Positions 24,913 through 34,299 of a DNA stretch of 64,000 nt are shown here, piece after piece. Under the pieces are notes generated by a model. The model was not told where the DNA came from, ran no database searches, and worked only from the letters and a program-made list of their open reading frames with translations. Location: positions 1 through 64,000 of the forward strand of contig NZ_JAWLVI010000001.1 of assembly GCF_033100795.1 (NCBI RefSeq), written 5' to 3'. Position numbers and translations under genes: made by a program. Position 1 is the first letter of the stretch. Every line of letters begins with the position of its first letter. The DNA is from Pseudothioclava sp033100795. Its GTDB lineage: Bacteria; Pseudomonadota; Alphaproteobacteria; Rhodobacterales; Rhodobacteraceae.

Positions 24913-26571
24913 ATGGCCGACCGTTTCCGTCTGACGCTTGCCCAGTTGAACCCGACCGTAGGGGCATTCGCTGCGAATGCCGAAAAGGCCTTTGCCGCAT
25001 GGGAGGCGGGGCGCGAAGCGGGCGCTGATATGGTGGCACTGCCCGAGATGTTCTTGACCGGCTATCAGACGCAGGATCTGGTGTTGAAGCCCGCCTTTGT
25101 GCGCGACGCGATGGCGCATATGGAGGCGCTGGCTGCGCGGATCAAGGATGGTCCCGCGCTTGGGATCGGTGCCCCCTACACGGACGACACCGGCAGCTAT
25201 AACGCGTGGTGGGTGTTGCAGAACGGCAAGGTCGTGGCGCGGTTGCTCAAGCACCATCTGCCGCATGACGACGTGTTTGACGAGATGCGCCTGTTCGACT
25301 CGGGGCCGGTATCGGGGCCGTATCGCATTGGCCCGCTGCGGATCGGCTCGCCCGTGTGTGAGGATGCCTGGCACGAGGATGTGGCCGAGACGCTGGCCGA
25401 AACCGGCGCCGAGATTTTGCTGATCCCGAATGGCTCGCCCTATCGTCGTGGCAAGCTGGACCTGCGGATGAATGTGATCGTCAGCCGCGTTGTCGAGACC
25501 GGCTTGCCTGCGGTTTATCTGAACGCGGTCGGAGGGCAGGATGACCAGTTGTTCGATGGCGCGAGCTTTGTGCTGAACCGTCACGGCGTGCTGGCCGCGC
25601 AATTCGCGCCGTTTGAGGAAATCGTCGATCATATCGATTTTGAGCGTGGCCCCGATGGCTGGGTCGCGCTGGAGGGGCGTAAGGACGCGCAGCCCTCCGA
25701 CTGGGAGCAGGATTACCGCGCGATGGTCATGGGGCTGCATGACTATCTTGCAAAATCGGGGTTCTCAAAGGTTCTGCTTGGGCTGTCGGGCGGGATCGAC
25801 TCGGCGCTGGTGGCAACAATTGCGGCGGATGCTTTGGGGCCGGAAAATGTGCGCTGTGTGATGCTGCCGTCTGAATACACTTCGCAAAGCTCGCTGGATG
25901 ATGCTGCCGATCTGGCGGGGCGGCTGGGTTGTCCTCTGGATACCGTGTCGATCCAAGAGCCGCGCAAGGCGGTCGAAGGCGCGCTTGCGCATATCATGGA
26001 GGGCACCAGGCCCGACGTGACCGAAGAAAACGTCCAGTCGCGCCTGCGCGGGCTGTTGCTGATGGCGATCTCGAACAAGTTTGGCGGGATGCTGCTGACC
26101 ACGGGCAATAAATCCGAAGTCGCGGTCGGCTATTGCACGATCTACGGCGATATGTCGGGCGGCTATAACCCGATCAAGGACCTGTATAAGACCCGTGTGT
26201 TCGAAACCTGCCGCTGGCGCAACGCCAATCATCGCCCGTGGATGCAGGCGCCTGCGGGGGCGGTGATCCCTGTGTCGATCATTGACAAGCCGCCCTCGGC
26301 CGAACTGCGCCCAGACCAGAAGGACGAGGATTCGCTGCCGCCCTACGAGGTGCTGGACGCGATCCTTGAGCGTCTTGTCGAAGAGGATCAGTCCGTCGCT
26401 GAGATCGTCGCGGCAGGGTTTGACCGCGCGACCGTCAAGCGGGTCGAGCATCTGCTGTATATCTCGGAGTGGAAGCGGTTCCAGTCCGCGCCGGGGCCGC
26501 GCCTGACGACGCGGGCCTTCTGGCTGGATCGGCGCTATCCGATGGTCAACCGCTGGCGCGACCCGAGTTAA
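24913..26571 (+). CDS. nadE: Glutamine-dependent NAD(+) synthetase
   Basis: A 552-residue enzyme that amidates nicotinate adenine dinucleotide. The N-terminal nitrilase-type glutaminase domain (1-255) has the Glu in LPEMFLTGYQ, the Lys in LLKHHLP and the nucleophile Cys in GSPVCEDAW; the C-terminal synthetase domain has the PP-loop GLSGGIDSALVA and TTGNKSEVAVGYCT. ATG 24913 (MADRFRLTLAQLNP) is chosen because the nitrilase fold begins there and AGGA precedes it; the longer frame adds 43 unlike residues. The stop overlaps that of the convergent kinase by 4 bases. Confidence 0.96.
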   Translation: MADRFRLTLAQLNPTVGAFAANAEKAFAAWEAGREAGADMVALPEMFLTGYQTQDLVLKPAFVRDAMAHMEALAARIKDGPALGIGAPYTDDTGSYNAWWVLQNGKVVARLLKHHLPHDDVFDEMRLFDSGPVSGPYRIGPLRIGSPVCEDAWHEDVAETLAETGAEILLIPNGSPYRRGKLDLRMNVIVSRVVETGLPAVYLNAVGGQDDQLFDGASFVLNRHGVLAAQFAPFEEIVDHIDFERGPDGWVALEGRKDAQPSDWEQDYRAMVMGLHDYLAKSGFSKVLLGLSGGIDSALVATIAADALGPENVRCVMLPSEYTSQSSLDDAADLAGRLGCPLDTVSIQEPRKAVEGALAHIMEGTRPDVTEENVQSRLRGLLLMAISNKFGGMLLTTGNKSEVAVGYCTIYGDMSGGYNPIKDLYKTRVFETCRWRNANHRPWMQAPAGAVIPVSIIDKPPSAELRPDQKDEDSLPPYEVLDAILERLVEEDQSVAEIVAAGFDRATVKRVEHLLYISEWKRFQSAPGPRLTTRAFWLDRRYPMVNRWRDPS

Positions 26572-27515
26572 ACCTCGGACACGCCCGAAAGCGGCAAAAG
26601 CTTGCGCATGTCGCGGGCTTTGCACAGATCGGTTGCCGGATGCATGACGGCGGATGAGGCCGCCGCCGCGCCATAGCGCAACGCCTCGGGCAGGGGTTTG
26701 CCGCGGGCAAGCGCCAGCGTGAACCCCGCGACAAAGCTGTCGCCCGCGCCGACCTTGGACACGACCTTGACCTTCGCGGCCTCGGCGACCCAACGGCCCT
26801 CGGGGGTTGCCAGCACATTGCCGTCGCCGCCACGCGCCACAATCACCGCCCGCGCAATCCCGCGGGTGACCAGAGATTGCGCGAAATCGGCGCTGTCCTT
26901 GCGGGTCGGCAGGCTGCGCCCCGCCAGCCCCTCGGCCTCAAGATCATCCATCCGCAGCACATCCGCCGGTTTGCAGCACGCATCCAGCAGGTGATGAAGC
27001 GCCTTGCCCGAGGTATCCAGAAAGAACCGCGCCTTGGTGCGTGCGATGCGTTCGGTCAGGCGGGTGGGAAAGTCGTCGGGCACGCCGGGCGGCTGGCTGC
27101 CCGAAAGAACCACGATGCCGTTTTCGGGGGCCGCGCGCGCAATCCGCCCAAGCGCACGCGATACATCGGCGCTCCCCCAGTCGGGGCCGGGCATGACAAA
27201 GCGGTATTGCTCACCGGTCGAGGTATCGGTGACGGTGATCGACTGGCGCGTCTCGCCCGGTGCCGGAAAGGGTGCCAACCCGATCCCCGCCTCGGCCAGC
27301 AGCCGCATCACCTTATCGCCAGTGGTCTCACCCACCGCGACAAAGGCGGTGGAATGGCCGCCCAGTTCAAGAATCGCGCGGCTGATATTGATCCCGCCGC
27401 CGCCCGGATCGGTCTCGGGGCGCGAGCAACGCAGCTTGCGCTCCGGCTCGACATGATCCGCGTTGATCGACAGATCAACGGTCGGGTTCAGGGTGACGGT
27501 CAGGATCGGTGTCAT
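26568..27515 (-). CDS. PfkB-family sugar (phosphofructo)kinase
   Basis: A 315-residue ribokinase-fold kinase of the 1-phosphofructokinase / 6-phosphofructokinase-2 group. It begins ILTVTLNPTVDLSI, has the substrate-binding GGGGINISRAILELGG motif and the catalytic DTGAGDSF-type box here as KVGAGDSFVAGF. The substrate (fructose-1-P, fructose-6-P or tagatose-6-P) cannot be read from sequence. No PTS or fructose genes are adjacent. Confidence 0.87.
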   Translation of the reverse strand: MTPILTVTLNPTVDLSINADHVEPERKLRCSRPETDPGGGGINISRAILELGGHSTAFVAVGETTGDKVMRLLAEAGIGLAPFPAPGETRQSITVTDTSTGEQYRFVMPGPDWGSADVSRALGRIARAAPENGIVVLSGSQPPGVPDDFPTRLTERIARTKARFFLDTSGKALHHLLDACCKPADVLRMDDLEAEGLAGRSLPTRKDSADFAQSLVTRGIARAVIVARGGDGNVLATPEGRWVAEAAKVKVVSKVGAGDSFVAGFTLALARGKPLPEALRYGAAAASSAVMHPATDLCKARDMRKLLPLSGVSEV

Positions 27516-27644
27516 CGCGGGGTCTCGGGGTTATCGGGCGTGTTAGCGCCAACTTGGCAGGAAATGGCCTCCGATCCAAGGGTTCGAAACCGGATTTTAA
27601 GGCTTTGGGGGCAAGCGTCGTCTATCTCAATGGAGGAGATTCGA

Positions 27645-27854
27645 ATGATTCCTGACGCAACCGACCCCCGCTGGACACGCGTTCTGACCAGCGAGTCCGA
27701 TCTTTCCGCAACCTCGCTGGCGACGCGCATCCTGATTTCGCGATTGCGCCGCGAAGTCGCGTCCGCCCCCGCAACCCTCGCGGCAAAAATCGGAGAGCTG
27801 CGCGACTTTGTGGGGAAAAATGCCTTTGCCGTCGCCGATGTGGCGCGCTTCTGA
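27645..27854 (+). CDS. Small conserved-looking hypothetical protein
   Basis: A 69-residue protein, MIPDATDPRWTRVLT to ADVARF, with a strong ribosome-binding site (GGAGGAG) 7 bases before the ATG. It is mostly helical and soluble, with no membrane segment or recognised motif. It ends 15 bases before the next gene, which it probably accompanies in an operon. It would be missed by length filters. Confidence 0.7.
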   Translation: MIPDATDPRWTRVLTSESDLSATSLATRILISRLRREVASAPATLAAKIGELRDFVGKNAFAVADVARF

Positions 27855-27869
27855 ACCAAGGACACCAAA

Positions 27870-28859
27870 ATGAAAAATGAAATGCTGACGGTCGCCGAAG
27901 TTACGGCGAAAATCGAGAACGGCGATGTGATGGTCCTTGCCGGCGCAGAGGATCTTTTGACGCAACTGCCCAAGGGCAAGTGGATCGGCGGTACGACCGT
28001 CTATTTCGTGACCGATACCGGCGGCGCGGTGGTGCGCGACAAGGTGTTCTGCACCACGTTCCCCGAGGCTTCGGGCGCGGTGCCGCGCTTTGTGGATGTG
28101 GCGGACCTGCCGTCTATTGCGCAGGGCTATGCCCCCAACGGCTTCACGATGATCATGATCCCTGCTTTCTCGGTGGCGCATTCGAATTTTGCGATCGACG
28201 GGCAGACCTATGACGGGTTGTTCAATCAGCCCCTCGCCGGCTGGATTACCGGGGTTCATCTGGACGATCTGGGGACGCGCGCGCCCAAGGTTTTCGACGG
28301 TGCGACAGGGATCGGCCATGAGGAAGGCGCCGTTTTGCTTCATTGCGCGCTGCCCGAAGGGTCGCATGTCGACCTTGATATTCTGAATATCTTTGCGCAG
28401 GGCGACCAGAAGGAGCTGAGCTTCAGCTTCCCGAAGGGTGGCTTCTCGGCCGGCACTGTGACAGTGGACGGCAAAGAGGTGAACCTCGCGCGGTATATCG
28501 AAGAGAACAAGATCGACACGCGCCTGCCGCTGGTCGCGAATTATGCCGGCGCACTGGTCAACGTGTCGATCCAGGCGGTCGATGCCGAGGCGGGCGAGGT
28601 GAAGTTCTATGCACCGGTCGTGGAGGGCGTCGAATACAAGCTTGCGCGAGCACTGGGATCATATTCCGAAGCCTTCGCGCAGGGTGCGGGCGACAAGGGG
28701 GATGGTGAGTATTCGTGCAACTGTATCCTCAACTACCTCTATGGCGAGCTTGAAGGGCAGCGCACCGGCAATTTCACCGGCCCGGTCACCTTTGGCGAGA
28801 TCGCCTATATCCTGCTGAACCAGACACTGGTGCGGATGGACATCTCGGACGCAGCCTGA
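27870..28859 (+). CDS. Hypothetical protein, possible FIST-C-like C terminus
   Basis: A 329-residue soluble protein of unknown function. An N-terminal half with VMVLAGAEDLLTQLPKGKWIGGTT and MIPAFSVAHSNFAIDG is followed by a C-terminal half ending DGEYSCNCILNYLYGELEG and GPVTFGEIAYILLNQTLV. The Cys pair and the phenylalanine-glycine-glutamate-isoleucine segment with a late Asn-Gln-Thr recall the end of FIST C-terminal domains (ligand-sensing modules), but this is a weak resemblance. It is co-transcribed with the 69-residue gene and followed by a hairpin terminator. Confidence 0.75.
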   Translation: MKNEMLTVAEVTAKIENGDVMVLAGAEDLLTQLPKGKWIGGTTVYFVTDTGGAVVRDKVFCTTFPEASGAVPRFVDVADLPSIAQGYAPNGFTMIMIPAFSVAHSNFAIDGQTYDGLFNQPLAGWITGVHLDDLGTRAPKVFDGATGIGHEEGAVLLHCALPEGSHVDLDILNIFAQGDQKELSFSFPKGGFSAGTVTVDGKEVNLARYIEENKIDTRLPLVANYAGALVNVSIQAVDAEAGEVKFYAPVVEGVEYKLARALGSYSEAFAQGAGDKGDGEYSCNCILNYLYGELEGQRTGNFTGPVTFGEIAYILLNQTLVRMDISDAA

Positions 28860-29169
28860 GGGTTGGCGCAAAGATGAGGAGCGCAGCCGTTTTCGGCTGC
28901 GCCCGTTCGTGTGGCGGGTCGGATTTGCCCCCGCAAGCTCTGCGTTTTACGGGGAGGCGATGCCTTCGCAGGGCATCGTCTCTGCCATCTGCGCTGCCGT
29001 GGTAGCCTTTGCTGCCGAGGAAAAGGGGTTTGAGCCTGGAGGCGCGGGGGCGGCCAGTGCGAGACCATGCCTGCCTGATCGGAGGGTGCGGCGGGCAACA
29101 GGCGATCCGCTCATCGCGTCCTGGTCCGAAAGCGATCTGTGTCAAAGACAGGTCATCGCAAGGCCGCGG
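28860..29169. other. Non-coding region with hairpins
   Basis: These 310 bases hold the terminator at 28881-28902 and a further hairpin (CGATGCC/GGCATCG, about 28962-28986). I see no plausible protein gene: the frames here have neither start context nor recognisable content. No tRNA, SRP RNA or other standard small-RNA signature was recognised. A small RNA on either strand cannot be excluded. Confidence 0.4.
28881..28902 (+). terminator. Hairpin terminator candidate
   Basis: GCGCAGCCG (28881-28889) pairs perfectly with CGGCTGCGC (28894-28902) across a TTTT loop, 21 bases after the stop of the preceding gene. The following CCGTTCGT has little T enrichment. Confidence 0.6.
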
Positions 29170-29571
29170 CTACTCCCACCAGCGGTCGATCATGGCGATG
29201 TCATCATCCGACCAACCGAAATGATGCGCCAGCTCGTGCACATAGACATGGGCAACCAAATCCCCGAGCGTGACATCGCCCCTCGCGGCCCATTCATCCA
29301 GAATCGGGCGGCGGAACAACCAGATCAGGTCAGGCCCACCCGGATCGGAGACGGATTTTTCGGTCATCGGGATGCCCTCGTAAAGGCCGGTCAGATCGAA
29401 CGCGTCCTCGATCCCCATCTCGATCAGAAGATCGTCGGGCGCGAAGTCCTCGACCCGCAGGACAACCGCGCGGGCGGGGCCGGCGAATTGCCCGGGCAGG
29501 GCTTCGCGAGCTGCCAGGGCCAGAGCCTCGATCTCGGCCAGCGTTGGGGCGAAATGATCTGTGCTGTGCAT
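29170..29571 (-). CDS. Zincin-like metallopeptidase family protein
   Basis: A 133-residue protein starting at the ATG 29569-29571, which has AGGAGG about 8 bases upstream. The HELAHHFG motif (HExxH) near the C terminus, followed by DDDIAMID, matches the small zincin-like family (PF06262 type) of Alphaproteobacteria. The C-terminal half (VAHVYVHELAHHFGWSDD) is the most conserved. Physiological substrates are unknown. It is divergent from gltX. Confidence 0.85.
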   Translation of the reverse strand: MHSTDHFAPTLAEIEALALAAREALPGQFAGPARAVVLRVEDFAPDDLLIEMGIEDAFDLTGLYEGIPMTEKSVSDPGGPDLIWLFRRPILDEWAARGDVTLGDLVAHVYVHELAHHFGWSDDDIAMIDRWWE

Positions 29572-29649
29572 CGCCTGGCCTCCTCTCTCTTCCTCGATAT
29601 GGACAAAACCGCGCGTATATGAAAGAGCAGGCGACAACAGGAGAGCACC

Positions 29650-30978
29650 ATGACGACCGTTACCCGCTTCGCGCCTTCGCCCACCGGCTATATCCACGTT
29701 GGAAACCTCCGGACGGCCTTGTTCAACTATCTGATCGCCCGCAAGACCGGCGGGACGTTCATCCTGCGTCTTGATGACACCGATCAGGAACGCTCGAAGC
29801 AGGAATATGTCGACGCGATCAAGGAAGACCTTGAATGGCTCGGCCTGACCTGGGACCGCGAAGAGCGCCAGTCGCTGCGCCTTGACCGCTATGAGGCGGC
29901 GGCCGAAAGCCTGCGCCGTTCGGACAAGCTTTATGAGTGTTTCGAAAGCCCGACCGAGCTGGACCTCAAACGCAAGAAACAGCTCAATATGCATAAGCCC
30001 CCGGTCTATGACCGTGCGGCCCTGTCGCTGAGCGATCTGGACAAGGAACGGATGCGCGAAGAGGGCCGCGAGGGCTATTGGCGCTTCCTGCTGAACCAGA
30101 CGCGGACCGAATGGACCGACGGGATTCTGGGCGATATTTCGATTGACGCGGCCTCGGTGTCTGACCCGGTGCTGATCCGTGCCGACGGGCAGGTGCTGTA
30201 TACTTTTGCTTCTTCGGTCGATGATATTCAGATGGGCATCACCCATATCGTGCGCGGCGGCGACCACGTCACCAACACGGCGACCCAGATCCAGATTATC
30301 GAGGCACTTGGGGGTAAGGCGCCGAATTTCGCGCACCACTCGCTGCTGACCGGCGCGCAGGGCGAAGAACTGTCGAAACGTCTGGGCACGCTGTCGCTGC
30401 GTGATCTGCGCGCGCATGGCATTGCCCCCGAGGCGCTGCTGAGCATGATGGCGCGGCTTGGGTCGTCCCAGCCGGTCGAGCTGCGCATGAGCCTTGACGA
30501 GATTGCAGACGGGTTCGACCTGTCGCAATTCGGCGCGGCTCCAACCAAGTTTGACCCCGAAGACCTTGTGCCGCTGACCCGCGCACGCAACCAGCAGCTT
30601 CCCTATGCGACGGTGGCTGACGACATCGCGGCCCTTGGCATTCCCGCCGACAAGGCTGAGCAGTTCTGGGCCGTTGCCTCGCAGAACATCGACAAGCTGT
30701 CGGATCTTGGCCAATGGGCGGACCTCGTGCTGAACGGCGCGGACCCGCTGATCGACGCTGAAGATGCCGATTTCATCGCCGAGGCGCTGACGCTTCTGCC
30801 TGACGCGCCCTATACCGAGACCAGCTGGTCGGAGTGGACCACGGCCGTCAAGGAAAAGACCGGGCGCAAGGGCAAGGGGCTGTTCATGCCGCTGCGCAAG
30901 GCGGTGACGGGGATGGCGCATGGCCCCGAGATGGGCGCGCTTTTGCCGCTGATGGCGAAGATCCGCGCGAAGGGCTGA
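29650..30978 (+). CDS. gltX: Glutamate--tRNA ligase
   Basis: A 442-residue class I aminoacyl-tRNA synthetase. It has the HIGH-type motif in FAPSPTGYIHVGNLRTAL, LRLDDTDQERSKQEY, and the KMSKS-type loop as EELSKRLGT, followed by a C-terminal anticodon-binding domain. The start has AGGAGAGCACC upstream. Many Alphaproteobacteria carry two GluRS genes, one of which charges tRNA-Gln for later amidation; which type this is cannot be told here. Confidence 0.95.
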   Translation: MTTVTRFAPSPTGYIHVGNLRTALFNYLIARKTGGTFILRLDDTDQERSKQEYVDAIKEDLEWLGLTWDREERQSLRLDRYEAAAESLRRSDKLYECFESPTELDLKRKKQLNMHKPPVYDRAALSLSDLDKERMREEGREGYWRFLLNQTRTEWTDGILGDISIDAASVSDPVLIRADGQVLYTFASSVDDIQMGITHIVRGGDHVTNTATQIQIIEALGGKAPNFAHHSLLTGAQGEELSKRLGTLSLRDLRAHGIAPEALLSMMARLGSSQPVELRMSLDEIADGFDLSQFGAAPTKFDPEDLVPLTRARNQQLPYATVADDIAALGIPADKAEQFWAVASQNIDKLSDLGQWADLVLNGADPLIDAEDADFIAEALTLLPDAPYTETSWSEWTTAVKEKTGRKGKGLFMPLRKAVTGMAHGPEMGALLPLMAKIRAKG

Positions 30979-31083
30979 CGGGCAGGGGCCACTGGCCCCG
31001 CCTTACTGTCTATGACTGGCCTTTGACGGGGGCGGGGCTTTGGCCGCGCTCACCGTGGCGGGCCGCAACGCAAGCAAAGAGCC

Positions 31084-32904
31084 ATGGCACGCGCACCTCT
31101 TCTTCAGCTTTCCGACATCTCGCTGACCTTCGGCGGCAACCCTGTTTTTGACGGACTGGATTTGGTCGTCCAGCAGGGCGACCGCGTGGCGCTGGTCGGG
31201 CGCAACGGGTCTGGTAAATCGACGCTGATGAAGGTGATGGCGGGGCTGGTTGAGCCTGACCACGGCGATCGGGTGATCCCGCCCGGTGTCCGCGTGGGCT
31301 ATATGGAGCAGGAACCCGATCTGTCGGGCTTTGCGACGCTTGGCGAGTTTGCCGCAAGCGGGCTGGACGAGGGCGAGGCCTATAAGGTCGCGATGGTGGC
31401 CGAAGGGCTGAAGTTCAACCCCGACACGGCGATTGATGCGGCCTCGGGCGGTGAACGCCGTCGCGCGGCGCTGGCCAAGCTTCTGGCCGAGGCGCCGGAA
31501 CTCATGCTGCTCGACGAACCGACGAACCACCTTGATATCGAGGCGATCGGCTGGCTTGAGGCGCAGCTCAAGGAAACCCGCGCGGCCTTTGTGCTGATCT
31601 CTCACGACCGCGCGTTTTTGCGGGCGCTGACGCGGGCGACGCTTTGGATCGACCGCGGGCAGGTGCGCCGTCAGGAACGCGGCTTCGAGGCGTTCGAGGA
31701 TTGGCGCGAACAGACCTGGGCCGAGGAAGACGAGGCCCGCCACAAGCTGGACCGCAAGATCAAGGCCGAGGCGCGTTGGGCGGTCGAAGGCATTTCCGCC
31801 CGCCGCAAACGCAATCAGGGCCGTCTGCGCGCGCTTCACGCGATGCGCGAGGAACGTGCGGCGCAGATCCGGCGGCAGGGCACGGCGGCGATGGCGCTGG
31901 AGGCCGGTCAGCAATCGGGCAAGCGCGTGGTCGAGGTGAAGGGGCTGGAGAAAAGCTTTGGCGATAAGCAGATCGTCAAGGGCTTTGATCTGCGCGTGTT
32001 GCGCGGCGACCGCGTGGCCTTTGTCGGCCCCAATGGCGTGGGCAAGACGACGCTTTTGAAGATGCTGACGGGTGAGGTCGAACCCGATCAGGGGACGGTC
32101 CAGCTTGGCACCAATCTTGAGATCGCGGTTTTCGATCAGGCGCGTGCGACGCTCGATCTGGAGCAGACGCTGTGGGACGGGATGGTGAATGACCCGTCGA
32201 TGCGGGTTTCGGGGCGCTCGGATCAGGTGATGGTGCGCGGCGTGCCCAAGCATGTCGTCGCCTATCTCAAGGATTTCCTGTTCGATGAACAGCAGGCCCG
32301 CGCGCCGATTGGATCATTGTCGGGGGGCGAACGCGCGCGGCTGTTGCTGGCCAAGATCATGGCCAAGCCGTCGAATATGCTGATCCTTGACGAACCGACC
32401 AACGATCTGGACGTCGAGACGCTGGACCTGCTGCAAGACATCCTGGGCGAATACGACGGGACGGTGCTTCTGGTCAGCCACGACCGCGATTTCATCGACC
32501 GTGTGGCCTCGACCACCATCGCGATGGAGGGCGACGGGCGCGCGACGGTCTATGCGGGTGGCTGGACGGATTATCAGACGCAACGGGCGCTGAGCGTGGA
32601 CGAGGCGCCGAAGGCGGCGGCAAAATCCGCGCCGAAGCCCGTGAAGGAACCGGAAGCCAAGGCGCAGCCCGCCAAAAATGGCCTCTCCTTCACCGAAAAG
32701 CACCGGCTTGAGGCGCTCCCCGCCCTTATCGAAAAGCTTGAGGCCGAGATTGCCAAGCTGGGTGAATTGCTGGCCGACCCCGATCTGTTCTCGCGCGAGC
32801 CGGTCAAGTTCAAGAAAGCGACCGAGATGCTGGGCGAGCGCCAGGCGGCCCTGGATGCGGCCGAGGAAGAGTGGCTGGAGCTGGCGGAAAAGGCCGAAGG
32901 CTAA
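31084..32904 (+). CDS. uup: ABC-F family ATPase (Uup type)
   Basis: A 606-residue soluble protein with two ABC domains and no membrane segment. First domain: Walker A GRNGSGKST, signature SGGERRR, Walker B LMLLDEPTNHLD. Second domain: GPNGVGKTT, LSGGERARLL, LILDEPTNDLD. The inter-domain linker has the KRNQGRLRAL motif, and a C-terminal coiled coil (about residues 540-606) is typical of Uup. ABC-F proteins act on the ribosome; Uup is also linked to transposon precise excision and DNA branch processing in E. coli. Confidence 0.92.
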   Translation: MARAPLLQLSDISLTFGGNPVFDGLDLVVQQGDRVALVGRNGSGKSTLMKVMAGLVEPDHGDRVIPPGVRVGYMEQEPDLSGFATLGEFAASGLDEGEAYKVAMVAEGLKFNPDTAIDAASGGERRRAALAKLLAEAPELMLLDEPTNHLDIEAIGWLEAQLKETRAAFVLISHDRAFLRALTRATLWIDRGQVRRQERGFEAFEDWREQTWAEEDEARHKLDRKIKAEARWAVEGISARRKRNQGRLRALHAMREERAAQIRRQGTAAMALEAGQQSGKRVVEVKGLEKSFGDKQIVKGFDLRVLRGDRVAFVGPNGVGKTTLLKMLTGEVEPDQGTVQLGTNLEIAVFDQARATLDLEQTLWDGMVNDPSMRVSGRSDQVMVRGVPKHVVAYLKDFLFDEQQARAPIGSLSGGERARLLLAKIMAKPSNMLILDEPTNDLDVETLDLLQDILGEYDGTVLLVSHDRDFIDRVASTTIAMEGDGRATVYAGGWTDYQTQRALSVDEAPKAAAKSAPKPVKEPEAKAQPAKNGLSFTEKHRLEALPALIEKLEAEIAKLGELLADPDLFSREPVKFKKATEMLGERQAALDAAEEEWLELAEKAEG

Positions 32905-32997
32905 AGCGCCGCCCCGTGACGCTGCGTCAGAACGGCTAGGCATTTCCCCTGCGTTAAGCGCCCCCTATCGTGCGCGCGAACGCTTAGGGAGGATCGC

Positions 32998-34110
32998 ATG
33001 ACCACGCCAAATCGGGGGCCGCTGACCGGCCTGCGCATCGTCGAGATTTCGGGGCTGGGGCCGACGCCGTTCACCGCGATGCTCTTTGCCGATATGGGCG
33101 CCGAGGTAATCCGCATCGCGCGGCCCAATTCGGGGGGCGCGGGCGCGCATGTTCTGGGGATTGCCAACGACATTCTGGATCGCGGGCGCGATGTCGTCGA
33201 GCTGGACCTGAAATCGCCCGAGGGCAAGGCGGCGGCGCGTGCGCTGATTGCGCGGGCTGATGCGCTGATCGAGGGGATGCGCCCGGGCGTGATGGAGCGT
33301 CTGGGGCTTGGGCCTGATGATTTTACCGATCACCCGGCGCTGGTTTATGGCCGGATGACCGGCTGGGGGCAAACTGGCCCGATGGCACAACGCGCGGGCC
33401 ACGACATTAACTATATCGCGCTGACGGGTGCGCTGCACACGATGGGGGCCGAGTCGCCCGCGATCCCGCTGAACCTGCTGGGCGATTTCGGCGGCGGCGG
33501 GATGTATCTGGCCTTCGGGATGCTGGCGGCGCTTTTCCATGCGCGTGCGACGGGGCAGGGGCAGGTCGTCGACGGGGCGATCACCGATGGTGTCGCGCAT
33601 CTGATGGGCATGATCACCGGCATGGCGCAGCAAGGCGTCTGGCAGGATAAGCGGCGCGCAAACCTTCTGGACGGGGGCGCGCCGTTTTACGCGGTTTATG
33701 CCTGTGCCTGCGGCGGGCATATGGCCGTTGGTGCGCTGGAGCCGCAGTTCTATCAGGCGCTGCTTGAGGGGCTGGAGCTTGACCCTGCGGCGCTGCCCGA
33801 CCGTGAGAACCGCGCCAACTGGCCCGCGCTGCACGAGATTTTCACCGCCTGTTTTGCGTCGCGCTCGCGCGATGACTGGGCGGCGGTCTTTGCCCAAAGC
33901 GATGCCTGCGCGACGCCGGTTTTGACTCTGGCCGAGGCGCGGGCGCATCCGCAAAACAAAGACCGTGGCGCCTATATCGTGCATGAAGGGGTCAACCAGC
34001 CCGCCCCCGCGCCGCGCCTGTCGCGCACGCCGGGGCGGATCGGCGCGGGCTCGGCGCTGCGCCGGATCACGCCCGCCGAGGCGCTGGCGCGGTGGGGCAG
34101 TGCGCAATAG
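32998..34110 (+). CDS. Alpha-methylacyl-CoA racemase-like protein (CaiB/BaiF family)
   Basis: A 370-residue class III CoA-transferase-fold protein. Unlike CaiB itself it keeps the racemase residues: His135 in AGHDINYIALTGAL, Asp163 in LLGDFGGGGMYLA and Glu248 in GALEPQFYQAL. It is therefore most likely an epimerase of 2-methylacyl-CoA thioesters used in branched-chain or sterol side-chain degradation. It has GGGAGGATCGC before the ATG. It is transcribed after uup but is probably independent. Confidence 0.9.
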   Translation: MTTPNRGPLTGLRIVEISGLGPTPFTAMLFADMGAEVIRIARPNSGGAGAHVLGIANDILDRGRDVVELDLKSPEGKAAARALIARADALIEGMRPGVMERLGLGPDDFTDHPALVYGRMTGWGQTGPMAQRAGHDINYIALTGALHTMGAESPAIPLNLLGDFGGGGMYLAFGMLAALFHARATGQGQVVDGAITDGVAHLMGMITGMAQQGVWQDKRRANLLDGGAPFYAVYACACGGHMAVGALEPQFYQALLEGLELDPAALPDRENRANWPALHEIFTACFASRSRDDWAAVFAQSDACATPVLTLAEARAHPQNKDRGAYIVHEGVNQPAPAPRLSRTPGRIGAGSALRRITPAEALARWGSAQ

Positions 34111-34132
34111 CGCCGATGGCCCCAAGAATTGC

Positions 34133-34161
34133 TTGACTCTGCGGGGCCGATCCTCGATAAG
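34133..34161 (+). promoter_or_regulatory. Sigma70-type promoter of rplU-rpmA
   Basis: TTGACT (34133-34138) and GATAAG (34156-34161) are separated by 17 bases, a good match to the housekeeping consensus. The deduced mRNA would have a leader of about 130 bases before rplU, with GC-rich pairing potential (GCGGG...CCCGC). Confidence 0.6.
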
Positions 34162-34299
34162 CCGCGAACCTTGCGGGAGGAGTCTCTTTCCGCGGGGCTA
34201 TGTTCATTACGTCCCGAAAGGGGACGCGCTGTCCGGGGCGGGGTAACCCAGTAACCCATTTGGGGCCGAAGGGCGCGGAAAACGAAGAAGGAAAGACCC

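Noticed and set aside
27570..27600. tRNA-like GGTTCGAAACC segment
   Set aside because: The flanking bases do not form a T stem, and no acceptor, D or anticodon arm could be built around it.
29572..30921. A 583-codon minus-strand frame extending upstream of the zincin gene
   Set aside because: The upstream part is antisense to gltX. The ATG at 29569-29571 with its ribosome-binding site begins the recognisable protein.
32998..34110. Functional link of the second CaiB/BaiF protein to the hut-embedded one
   Set aside because: It keeps the racemase His/Asp/Glu set, is distant from the hut operon, and belongs to the AMACR branch, so the shared fold does not imply a shared pathway.
34111..34299. 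Riboswitch in the rplU leader
   Set aside because: The leader is about 130 bases with ordinary GC pairing. I found no known riboswitch core; a ribosomal-protein autoregulatory element cannot be shown by eye.
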